DNA of 14,864 bases, taken from assembly GCA_903928955.1 (NCBI GenBank), contig CAIYTD010000301.1, positions 1 to 14,864 on the forward strand, given 5' to 3'. Below, piece after piece: positions 1 through 6,085 of the stretch. The stretch is from Oligoflexia bacterium. GTDB taxonomy: Bacteria; Bdellovibrionota; UBA1018. The notes beneath the pieces were generated by a model. The model was not told where the DNA came from. It was given only the letters and a program-made list of their open reading frames with translations, and made no database searches. Each line of letters starts with the position of its first letter. The stretch's first letter is position 1. Made by a program: the position numbers and the translations under genes.

Positions 1-781
1 ATAGAGCAATACCTATTGAAACAGAAAGATGAATAGAAAAACCTTCCTTTTTCAAAAATAAAATTTCCTTGACAGACTTTGTAATCCTCCCTGCTACAGA
101 TTCAGCAGTACTCAAATCACAAGGCGCTAAAATAGCAATGAACTCGTCCCCTCCGTATCGAAAAATAGAATCCGATTCTCGAACGAATCTCTGCAAATAA
201 GCGCCCAGCTGATTTAACAATTGGGTCCCAACTTTATGCCCATGTAAATCATTCACTTCTTTAAACTTGTCTGCATCAATAAAAAGGACTGCAAAAGAGT
301 TTTTAAATTGATCACTCAGTGCTATTTCTCGATCCAGCACATAATTTAAATAACGAGTATTATAAAGGCCCGTAACATCATCTATAAAAGCAAATTGCTC
401 AAGTCGATGATAATGTTCAAATTCTTTCTTATCTAAAATACGTTTAAAAGAAAGTTGAAATAATTTCAAATCTATTTGTTTACTCACGTAGTCTTCTGCA
501 CCCAAGCGAATTGCTTTAACCGCTGATTCTATAGTTGCTTGATCTGACAATAGCAGTACCTTCGTCAATGGATTCATGCGCTTTATCTTTTCAAGTAAAA
601 TGAATCCGAGCGGTGATTCTGATAAAATCACCAAATCATAGTGAAATAGCTCCATTCGATGGATTAAATCTTCTCTCTTGGATACTGTATCAGTTCTACA
701 AGAGATGACTTCACTCATGCACTGAGAAAGGCAATCGATCTCCTTCACGTCTCGTTCAAATAAAAGAACTGAATAATTCAT
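1..781 (-). CDS. Diguanylate cyclase with degenerate receiver (REC-GGDEF), 3' end outside window
   Basis: Makes cyclic di-GMP from two GTP, judged by the GGDEF domain. The visible 260 residues start at ATG 781-779, which overlaps the stop of the upstream gene as ATGA, so the two are probably translationally coupled. Residues 3-115 form a receiver-like fold. Its phosphoacceptor position (motif DLVILSESP, residues 49-57) carries Ser54 instead of Asp, while the beta-4 Ser79 and beta-5 Lys101 remain, so this is probably a pseudo-receiver. Residues 125-260 are GGDEF: FIDADKF (167-173) is the metal-binding strand, RYGGDEF (208-214) is the intact active-site loop, and RESD (201-204) sits exactly five residues before GGDEF, as expected of a product-binding inhibitory I-site (RxxD). 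The protein therefore looks catalytically active, feedback-inhibited, and not controlled by ordinary Asp phosphorylation. The C-terminus lies beyond base 1, so an extra output domain cannot be excluded. Confidence 0.93.
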   Translation of the reverse strand, partial: MNYSVLLFERDVKEIDCLSQCMSEVISCRTDTVSKREDLIHRMELFHYDLVILSESPLGFILLEKIKRMNPLTKVLLLSDQATIESAVKAIRLGAEDYVSKQIDLKLFQLSFKRILDKKEFEHYHRLEQFAFIDDVTGLYNTRYLNYVLDREIALSDQFKNSFAVLFIDADKFKEVNDLHGHKVGTQLLNQLGAYLQRFVRESDSIFRYGGDEFIAILAPCDLSTAESVAGRITKSVKEILFLKKEGFSIHLSVSIGIAL

Positions 782-2280
782 TCCAACACTCCCTCACCTA
801 CTCCTTTTGAGGAATCTAATAAACCACCTGCTACTCTTACAACCTGAGCCGCTCGGGCAAGGCGCTCCTTCAAAATAGAAGATTTTTCTTTCTCTTTAGA
901 ATATTGATCTTGCAATAAATCCATATTAAATTCGAGAAGATCTAATTTACGTTTTAACTCGATGATTTTATTTTCTCTCGCCCCAATTAATGCCTCTGAA
1001 TCTTTTTTAATAATTTCAATCCGATTTTCGAGCTCCTTTTCTCGAACACGAATTTTCCTAATATCGATTCGCACCCTTTCCTTTAAATGCTCCATTTCCT
1101 CAGAGGTCTCGTGAACTTGATTCTCCAGAACTCGACTCTTATCTGTTTTTGCTTTAACTTGAAATCGAAGCTCCTCGATTTCACTCCTGAGACTTCCTAA
1201 GGCTGAATCTTTCTCTTTATCGAAATCAGCAATCCTTTGCCTCAATTCATTGCCAGTATGAACTAATTCAACATTTTTTGCTTTTTCATCACGAATCCCC
1301 TGTTGTGTCATTTTAATCTGATCCTGAGCAGCTTTCAATTGGTTAGAAAGAATAGCAACATCTTGTTCGCGCAATAAAAGATATTTTTTTAAAGTAACTA
1401 GATCAGGAGCTTGTGCAGCACCCCCCGGTACTACTGCATCACCTAAAGGCTCGGAAAAAAACAGAGCGGAATCAAAAGCTAACTTCTGCGGCGATGGAAC
1501 CTGGGGCCCAGTAAAAAGATAAGGCATTTCTTGAGCTGCCTGGTGATCTTCCACTTCCACAGCGGACGAATCAGCCACTTCCACAGCCGACGAATCAGCC
1601 ACTTCCACAGCGGACGAATGAACCACTTCCACAGCCGACGAATGAACCACTTCCACAGCCGACGAATGAACCACTTCTACAGCCGACGAATGAACCACTT
1701 CCACAGCGGGAGGATGAGCTACTAATGGCATTTCCTCTGCCAGACTAATAGTATGGGATCGATCAGGTACAGCTGACTCGAGAAAAATAGTCGGATCTGC
1801 AACACTTTCAGCTTCTTGCTTTAGAAAAACAGCACTTCCATCCTCTAATACGGGCAACACTAAAGGACTTGAAACAGTAGGAGTTTCAACACTCAATGCA
1901 GGAACTGCCAGAATAGTTTGAATCATTTCAAAAACTTGAAGCGGAGTAAAAGGCATTCTTAAATAACCATTCACTCCATTCGGACTATTTTGATGCGCTG
2001 CACAATTTGATTCGGTCCAAGAATCGGCAATAAGAATAATCGGCAAATCCGAAAAAGTAGGATTCTTCTTAATTTCTTGAATCAGCGGGATTCCAGTCTC
2101 TGGACCCTCTTGATCTTCTAATTGAATCAATACTAAGTCCACACTAAGATTGTGAATCTTCAAAACCTCAAGAGCCTCCTGAGAATCAGTAGGAAAGAGC
2201 AATGCGATCCCTTTTTGCTCTAAAAAGATCGAAATCTCATGCTCTGCGTCGATCTTCGCGCTCAAAATAATAATCTTCAT
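778..2280 (-). CDS. Pseudo-receiver / repeat linker / long coiled-coil protein (AglZ/FrzS-like architecture)
   Basis: About 500 residues. ATG 2280-2278 is chosen because GAGG lies about 6 nt upstream; an in-frame ATG 60 nt further upstream lacks such support and would run into the divergent promoter region. Residues 1-125 resemble a receiver. The acidic pair is missing, Gln53 replaces the phospho-Asp (DLVLIQL, 48-54) and Arg108 replaces the conserved Lys (GYLRMPF), so it should not accept phosphate. Residues 130-295 are a low-complexity Ala/Val/Pro/Ser linker containing seven 8-residue repeats of the SSAVEVVH type (190-245). Residues 295-485 are highly charged with heptad-like spacing and predict a long coiled coil. 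Pseudo-receiver plus linker plus coiled coil is the layout of the Myxococcus motility proteins AglZ and FrzS; that is an architectural analogy, not proven homology. It overlaps a GGDEF gene by 4 nt, suggesting a scaffold or localisation partner for c-di-GMP synthesis. Confidence 0.88.
   Translation of the reverse strand: MKIIILSAKIDAEHEISIFLEQKGIALLFPTDSQEALEVLKIHNLSVDLVLIQLEDQEGPETGIPLIQEIKKNPTFSDLPIILIADSWTESNCAAHQNSPNGVNGYLRMPFTPLQVFEMIQTILAVPALSVETPTVSSPLVLPVLEDGSAVFLKQEAESVADPTIFLESAVPDRSHTISLAEEMPLVAHPPAVEVVHSSAVEVVHSSAVEVVHSSAVEVVHSSAVEVADSSAVEVADSSAVEVEDHQAAQEMPYLFTGPQVPSPQKLAFDSALFFSEPLGDAVVPGGAAQAPDLVTLKKYLLLREQDVAILSNQLKAAQDQIKMTQQGIRDEKAKNVELVHTGNELRQRIADFDKEKDSALGSLRSEIEELRFQVKAKTDKSRVLENQVHETSEEMEHLKERVRIDIRKIRVREKELENRIEIIKKDSEALIGARENKIIELKRKLDLLEFNMDLLQDQYSKEKEKSSILKERLARAAQVVRVAGGLLDSSKGVGEGVLE
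1553..1720 (-). repeat. Seven in-frame 24-bp tandem repeats in the linker of the coiled-coil protein
   Basis: Copies begin at 1553, 1577, 1601, 1625, 1649, 1673 and 1697 on the plus strand, each 24 bp with no spacer. They share ACTTCCACAGC and GACGAAT blocks. On the coding (minus) strand each encodes eight residues ending VVH, VAD or VED after the constant AVEV core. Differences are few: CAG/GAA near the unit end, a C/G switch in agcgga/agccga, one C-to-T in the sixth copy, and a diverged seventh copy. The uniformity points to recent expansion by slippage or unequal recombination. The 24-bp length keeps the reading frame, so copy number can change without breaking the protein. Confidence 0.95.
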
Positions 2281-2295
2281 CAATTTCCTCATCGG

Positions 2296-2320
2296 CGCAT
2301 CGATGCGATACATGAGTATC
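2296..2320. promoter_or_regulatory. Two adjacent palindromes in the divergent intergenic region
   Basis: CGCATCGATGCG at 2296-2307 is a perfect 12-bp palindrome. It is followed by the inverted repeat GATAC-ATGA-GTATC (2307-2320). Both lie between the minus-strand coiled-coil gene (ATG at 2280) and the promoter of the plus-strand operon (from 2323). They could be an operator acting on both directions, or a hairpin in the 5' leader of the minus-strand mRNA just ahead of its GAGG ribosome-binding site. The sequence shows the symmetry; any function is inference. Confidence 0.4.
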
Positions 2321-2322
2321 AG

Positions 2323-2351
2323 TTGACACCTCACATCCAAAAAGCTAACGT
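2323..2351 (+). promoter_or_regulatory. Sigma-70-like promoter of the bactofilin operon, abutting the start codon
   Basis: A perfect TTGACA -35 box (2323-2328), a 17-nt spacer and a weak -10 TAACGT (2346-2351, 3 of 6 consensus positions). The expected transcription start, about 7 nt downstream, is 2358-2359, directly before ATG 2360. No good Shine-Dalgarno sequence precedes that ATG, so a leaderless or near-leaderless mRNA is predicted. Confidence 0.5.
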
Positions 2352-2359
2352 TTTGAGAA

Positions 2360-3148
2360 ATGGCTCAAGGACCGGCACGAATATCCGATAAAATTACAAT
2401 CCTGGTTTTCAAAGACAATAACGCTGCCCGGACTTTTCAAATTTCCCTATCCTCAATTTCCAGGTTTGGTTTCATTTTAGGAACTCTCCTGGCAATAACT
2501 TTATCTAGCACTTTCATAGCCCTCAAATATTACCGAATTGCCGCTGCTTCCAATCCAATTTATGTACAAGACCTAGAGCAAGAGATTATCGATTTAAAGG
2601 CGAATTTAAAAACTATAGAAACGAAATCCGAATCTCTTTCAAGTCCCATCATTGTTTCTACACCCACTCCGATCGCAACTCCGATGGCTTCGAATACGGT
2701 TCCACCTTTTTCGATTTTTACTCATGCGTTTCAGCCCCCTATTGCTGATCCATCTACGCTCAGATTTTCTATTCAAACCCCTGAAATTTCTTGGCAAAAA
2801 AGTAGTCTGCACGTTCGATTTGCATTGCAATACAGAAACAAGGATCAAGGCAGCCAAGAAGGAAAGATTCTTGTCTTAGCCCGAGGCCCTGAAACTTTAC
2901 TCACCTATCCAGCTGGAAGTTTAAATCCAATAGGCGCTGAAAATCTGATCGATCTCAATAAAGGAGAAACTTTCTCAGTCAGCCGGTATCGAGCAGTCGA
3001 TGCAAATTTTGGGCAGCTTCACTCAAAAAATGCCCTGCATGAGGTAGAGATTTTTATCTTAAACAATCAAGGTAATCTGCTGACTTATCAAAAAATACCC
3101 CTCATTCATCCCAATCATAAAAGTAACGAGGAAACCGTTGAAGAATGA
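2360..3148 (+). CDS. Single-pass membrane coiled-coil protein with C-terminal beta domain, bactofilin partner
   Basis: 262 residues, not assignable to a named protein with certainty. Residues 1-33 are a polar cytoplasmic tail, 36-58 one hydrophobic membrane helix, 69-95 a short coiled coil (DLEQEIIDLKANLK), 95-118 a Pro/Ser/Thr linker, and 131-247 an apparently beta-rich domain predicted to be periplasmic. The tail (DKITILVF, then RTFQI) resembles the N-terminus of membrane-anchored M23 peptidases that often sit beside bactofilins, but there is no HxxxD...HxH zinc site, so it is not a LytM peptidase. A TM/coiled-coil/beta layout next to bactofilins recalls the DUF6776-type proteins; that link is uncertain. 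The only plausible start is ATG 2360, with no clear ribosome-binding site. Its stop overlaps the bactofilin start as ATGA, so the two are probably coupled and may act together at the inner membrane. Confidence 0.85.
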   Translation: MAQGPARISDKITILVFKDNNAARTFQISLSSISRFGFILGTLLAITLSSTFIALKYYRIAAASNPIYVQDLEQEIIDLKANLKTIETKSESLSSPIIVSTPTPIATPMASNTVPPFSIFTHAFQPPIADPSTLRFSIQTPEISWQKSSLHVRFALQYRNKDQGSQEGKILVLARGPETLLTYPAGSLNPIGAENLIDLNKGETFSVSRYRAVDANFGQLHSKNALHEVEIFILNNQGNLLTYQKIPLIHPNHKSNEETVEE

Positions 3149-3507
3149 ATTCCCTTCATGAAATGACAATAAATATAATTGCAGAAGGAACTCGAGTGGA
3201 AGGACAAGTTTTATTTGACCATATTTCAAGAGTTCATGGCGTTTTAATAGGAGAAGTGCGTGCAAAACCAGGGAGCACACTCATCCTAAATGAAACTGCA
3301 ATTGTAGAAGGAAATATTGAAGCCGATACTCTCATGATTGACGGATACGTTCATGGAGATATTTTAGCAAAAAGTCGAGTAATCATTTCGAGAACAGGCA
3401 GAGTAGTTGGAAATATAAAAACTCCCTCTCTACGCTTAGAATTTGGCGCCTACTTTGAAGGGCGTTGCGCAATGGAAGAGCAATCCAAAGATCCTAACGC
3501 CCCATGA
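3145..3507 (+). CDS. Bactofilin (polymer-forming cytoskeletal protein)
   Basis: 120 residues, typical of a small bactofilin. Residues 8-110 form the DUF583 right-handed beta-helix, visible as repeated short strands separated by Gly/Asn turns: EGTRVEGQV, GEVRAKPGSTL, AIVEGNIEADTLMIDGYVHGDILAKSRVIIS, GRVVGNI. Short polar tails flank the core (TINII before it, SKDPNAP after it). Bactofilins assemble without nucleotide into membrane-associated filaments that position cell-wall enzymes, motility or polarity proteins. ATG 3145 lies inside the end of the preceding gene (ATGA overlap), so the membrane coiled-coil protein is the natural candidate for its membrane anchor. The N-terminus has no obvious membrane-binding hydrophobic peptide, which fits dependence on a partner. 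Confidence 0.95.
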   Translation: MNSLHEMTINIIAEGTRVEGQVLFDHISRVHGVLIGEVRAKPGSTLILNETAIVEGNIEADTLMIDGYVHGDILAKSRVIISRTGRVVGNIKTPSLRLEFGAYFEGRCAMEEQSKDPNAP

Positions 3508-3525
3508 AGTCGCAAGAAAGGTTCT

Positions 3526-4299
3526 ATGCGTTTAACTATTTTGGGAAGCGGCACTTCTACTGGAGTGCCAGTCATTCAATGTCCATGTAAAGTCTGTCTT
3601 TCAACCCACCCAAAAAATAAAAGACTCAGATCGTCCGCATGGCTAGAAATCAATAACAAAAGCATTTTGATCGATACCTCTCCCGATCTGAGAACCCAAG
3701 CCCTCCGAGCTCAGATTGCACGGATAGACGCTGTACTATTTACTCATCCTCATGCCGATCACATTCACGGAATAGACGATCTAAGAAGTTATAATTTTAT
3801 TAATAAAAATCCAATCCCAGTTTATGGAAATTCGTGGACCTCTAGAGAGCTAAAAGTTAAATTTGAATATATTTTTAATAATTTAAAACCTGAAGGAGGT
3901 TCAATTCCTCAATTAAACCTCCACACCTTTGATGCATCTAGTCAATTCATTACTGTACTGGGAGAAAGAATTATTCCAATCCCCCTTTCGCATGGATCAA
4001 AAGAATGCGTAGGATATCGATTCGAGTCTCTAGCTTATATTACAGATTGCAGTTATATATCTCCGTTATCCATGGAACGGATGCAAGGACTCACTAACCT
4101 TGTTCTCGATTGCGTTAGAATTGAGCCACACCCGACTCATTTTAATCTTGATCGAGCTTTAGAAACTATTTCGATTTTAAAACCGAAAAAAACCTATTTA
4201 ACTCATCTTGGGCATGAACTCGATTATGTTACCTGGCGAAAAAAACTCCCAAAAGATGTATCTTTCGCATATGACGGTTTAATCATTGAAGCTCAATAA
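3526..4299 (+). CDS. PhnP / RNase Z-like metallo-beta-lactamase-fold hydrolase
   Basis: 257 residues, full length for COG1235-type phosphodiesterases. The N-terminus GSGTSTGVPV (7-16) is followed by a CxCxxC cluster (C19, C21, C24), which in PhnP binds a structural zinc. The catalytic di-metal motif HPHADH is at 74-79, with further likely ligands at H156, D174 (YITDCS), H205 (HPTHF) and H227/H230 (LTHLGHELD). Relatives include E. coli PhnP (phosphoribosyl cyclic phosphodiesterase) and other cyclic phosphodiesterases. No phn genes are nearby, so phosphonate metabolism is not supported and the true substrate is unknown. The start at 3526 has AGAAAGG four nt upstream. It sits 18 nt after the bactofilin and 12 nt before ald, so it probably shares their transcript. 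Confidence 0.9.
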   Translation: MRLTILGSGTSTGVPVIQCPCKVCLSTHPKNKRLRSSAWLEINNKSILIDTSPDLRTQALRAQIARIDAVLFTHPHADHIHGIDDLRSYNFINKNPIPVYGNSWTSRELKVKFEYIFNNLKPEGGSIPQLNLHTFDASSQFITVLGERIIPIPLSHGSKECVGYRFESLAYITDCSYISPLSMERMQGLTNLVLDCVRIEPHPTHFNLDRALETISILKPKKTYLTHLGHELDYVTWRKKLPKDVSFAYDGLIIEAQ

Positions 4300-4311
4300 G
4301 AGGGGACAGCT

Positions 4312-5418
4312 ATGATTATTGGTGTACCAAAAGAAATTAAGAACAAAGAAAATCGTGTTGGAATGGTCGTCGCTGGAGTACGAGCATTAACACAAGCGGG
4401 ACATAAAGTAATTGTACAGAATACAGCAGGCATAGGCGCTGGCATTTCTGACGAAGACTATAAAAAGGCAGGCGCAACTCTCGTAGCAAGCCCAAAGGAT
4501 GTCTATGACCGAGCAGATATGATCATAAAGGTCAAAGAACCACTGCCTGAAGAATATCCGTACCTCCGAGAAAACCAGGTACTCTACACCTATTTACATC
4601 TTGCAGCAGATGAACGGCTAACTAAAGCCCTTATGGAAAGAAAAATTGTCGGGATTGCCTATGAAACGATTCAAACTACCGATGGTTCGCTTCCACTCCT
4701 AGCTCCCATGAGTGCGGTTGCAGGGAGAATGGCTACTCAAATCGGTGCAACCTATTTGCAGCACGATCATGGAGGAAAAGGCCTTTTGCTCGGTGGAGTT
4801 GCCGGAGTAGAACGAGGAAAAGTGGTCATCTTAGGGGGAGGCGTAGTAGGCATTAATGCCGCAAAAATGGCTGTTGGATTAGGCGCAACTGTTTCTATTC
4901 TGGATGTCAACTTTCACCGACTCGAATATCTTTCTGATATTTTTGGAAATGACGTCACAACTCTTTACTCGAATAGCGAACAAATCGAACGCGTAGTCAC
5001 TTCAGCAGATCTAGTTATTGGTGCCGTACTTGTTCCGGGTGCTAAGGCCCCTAAACTGGTTACACGTGAGATGATTTCAAAAATGCAGCCTGGAGGCGTC
5101 GTCGTTGACGTCGCAGTAGATCAGGGCGGATCAGTTGAAACGTGCCGCCCCACGAGCCATGAGCATCCCACTTATTCGGTAGACGGAGTAGTGCATTACG
5201 CTGTACCTAACATGCCAGGAGCCGTACCGAGAACTTCGACCTACGCATTAACAAATGTCACTTTAAAGTATGCACTCATGATTGCAAACATGGGTTGGAA
5301 AGATGCCGTCACTCGAGATGAAGCCCTCCGCAAGGGAGTCAATATTTTCAACGGAAAAGTTGTCTATAAACAGGTAGCAGATGACTTAGGCCTGCCCTGT
5401 GAACCGCTCAAAATCTAA
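4312..5418 (+). CDS. ald: Alanine dehydrogenase
   Basis: Cytoplasmic NAD-dependent enzyme that interconverts L-alanine and pyruvate plus ammonium. 368 residues, close to the usual ~370. Visible family features: MIIGVPKEIKNKENRV at the N-terminus with R15; K75 (IKVKEPLP) and H96 (YLHLAAD), the pyruvate-binding/catalytic pair; Rossmann motif GGGVVG at 175-180 with the NAD-ribose Asp198 (SILDVN); D270 (DVAVDQGG); and the conserved VPNMPGAVPRTST block near 300. All key residues are present, so it should be active. The start has GAGGGG about 7 nt upstream. It is the last gene of the bactofilin operon and is followed by an intrinsic terminator. The co-location with envelope genes may reflect alanine supply or simple shared transcription. 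Confidence 0.98.
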   Translation: MIIGVPKEIKNKENRVGMVVAGVRALTQAGHKVIVQNTAGIGAGISDEDYKKAGATLVASPKDVYDRADMIIKVKEPLPEEYPYLRENQVLYTYLHLAADERLTKALMERKIVGIAYETIQTTDGSLPLLAPMSAVAGRMATQIGATYLQHDHGGKGLLLGGVAGVERGKVVILGGGVVGINAAKMAVGLGATVSILDVNFHRLEYLSDIFGNDVTTLYSNSEQIERVVTSADLVIGAVLVPGAKAPKLVTREMISKMQPGGVVVDVAVDQGGSVETCRPTSHEHPTYSVDGVVHYAVPNMPGAVPRTSTYALTNVTLKYALMIANMGWKDAVTRDEALRKGVNIFNGKVVYKQVADDLGLPCEPLKI

Positions 5419-5429
5419 ATAAAAAAAAA

Positions 5430-5474
5430 GAGCCGTACAGACAAATCGAAAACCGTCTTGCGGCTCCTTTTTTT
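5430..5474 (+). terminator. Intrinsic terminator after ald
   Basis: The stem GAGCCG (5430-5435) pairs with CGGCTC (5461-5466) and extends inward through TA and AGAC pairing with GTCTTG, with a single bulged C. This gives about 12 pairs around a 12-nt loop, followed by seven T (5468-5474). A run of A before the stem (5421-5429) makes it potentially active in both directions. Confidence 0.92.
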
Positions 5475-5482
5475 CAATTTCA

Positions 5483-5511
5483 TAGACATCCAGGCACTAC
5501 AGATTTATTCT
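5483..5511 (+). promoter_or_regulatory. Sigma-70-like promoter abutting the fliL-like gene
   Basis: TAGACA (5483-5488, 5 of 6 to consensus), a 17-nt spacer and TATTCT (5506-5511, 4 of 6). The predicted transcription start falls on or next to GTG 5519, which lacks a Shine-Dalgarno sequence. It lies just after the terminator of the previous operon, where a new promoter is needed. Confidence 0.5.
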
Positions 5512-5518
5512 ATAAGAA

Positions 5519-6049
5519 GTGGCTAACCCATCACCTGTAAACTCTCAACCCAGTACTCTCTCCTCTGTTCCATTTGCTCCTATACTTAATACAATTGGAC
5601 TGATTTTTGCGCTAGGTTTTCTCTATTACACAAAATTTATAGTTAAACACGCTAAAATTACAGAAATGGGAGAACGCCAGCGCCTTGTAGAACTGCAGGC
5701 TCGACCTACCCAACCAGCTGTTCCTGCATTTATTCCTTTTGAATCCATGACACTTAACATGAAACAACTTCAAGGAAAACCTCATTACCTCACTCTCAAA
5801 TTTACTCTCGAAATACATGATCAAAATAAACAAGATATGATCCAGGAAATTCGTTCTCTGATTCTAGATCAACTCATAGCTACCGTTGGTCGTAAAGAAT
5901 TTTATGAGCTTACTACTATTCAAGGAAGATATATCCTGCGCTCTCAAATGATTGACTTCACAAATGAACTCATCATTTCACACGCTATAAAGCCGATAAA
6001 AGAAGGACTAGTAACAAATGTCTATTTTACCGACATAATAGTACAGTAA
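5519..6049 (+). CDS. fliL: FliL-like flagellar basal-body-associated protein
   Basis: 176 residues, normal FliL size. FliL is an inner-membrane protein that surrounds the stator units of the flagellar motor. A Ser/Pro-rich N-terminus (1-19) precedes one membrane helix (21-42), a linker, and a periplasmic SPFH-like FliL domain (72-176). Family marks include FIPFESMTLNM (71-81), HYLTLKFTLEI (89-99), the long helix around IRSLILDQLI (111-120), and the C-terminal VYFTDIIVQ, close to the typical FliL ending. GTG 5519 is forced because an in-frame TAA lies two codons upstream; no ribosome-binding site is seen. No other flagellar gene is in the window, so it is an orphan copy here. It could serve the flagellum, a second stator, or a FliL-like role in gliding. 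Confidence 0.82.
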   Translation: MANPSPVNSQPSTLSSVPFAPILNTIGLIFALGFLYYTKFIVKHAKITEMGERQRLVELQARPTQPAVPAFIPFESMTLNMKQLQGKPHYLTLKFTLEIHDQNKQDMIQEIRSLILDQLIATVGRKEFYELTTIQGRYILRSQMIDFTNELIISHAIKPIKEGLVTNVYFTDIIVQ

Positions 6050-6050
6050 C

Positions 6051-6079
6051 TTGTGAAGTTTACTGACATCCTTTAAAAT
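6051..6079 (+). promoter_or_regulatory. Sigma-70-like promoter before the receiver/PilZ-like gene
   Basis: TTGTGA (6051-6056), a 17-nt spacer and TAAAAT (6074-6079, 5 of 6 to consensus). Only six nt separate the -10 box from ATG 6086, so transcripts from here would begin at or beside the start codon. A short AGGA (6080-6083) could instead serve as ribosome-binding site on a transcript reading through from the fliL-like gene. Confidence 0.45.
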
Positions 6080-6085
6080 AGGAAA

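Noticed and set aside
1553..1720. Regular direct repeats as a possible CRISPR array
   Set aside because: The copies are contiguous with no unique spacers and encode an in-frame linker; there are no cas genes.
1531..1725. Plus-strand frame encoding a His/Phe/Arg/Met-rich repetitive peptide
   Set aside because: It is the antisense shadow of the 24-bp repeats in the coiled-coil gene. A 24-bp unit leaves every frame open, it has no ribosome-binding site, and the peptide has no sensible composition.
2281..2340. N-terminal extension of the pseudo-receiver protein to an ATG at 2340
   Set aside because: The GAGG ribosome-binding site favours ATG 2280, where the receiver beta-1 strand begins. The extra 20 residues are unlike a receiver and overlap the intergenic palindromes.
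2360..3148. Membrane-anchored M23 (LytM) peptidase
   Set aside because: The tail, membrane helix and coiled coil fit, but the zinc-binding His/Asp and HxH motifs are absent from the C-terminal domain.
3526..4299. Naming the metallo-beta-lactamase protein phnP or rnz
   Set aside because: The motifs fit the broad family, but no phn genes are present, so the substrate cannot be fixed from sequence alone.
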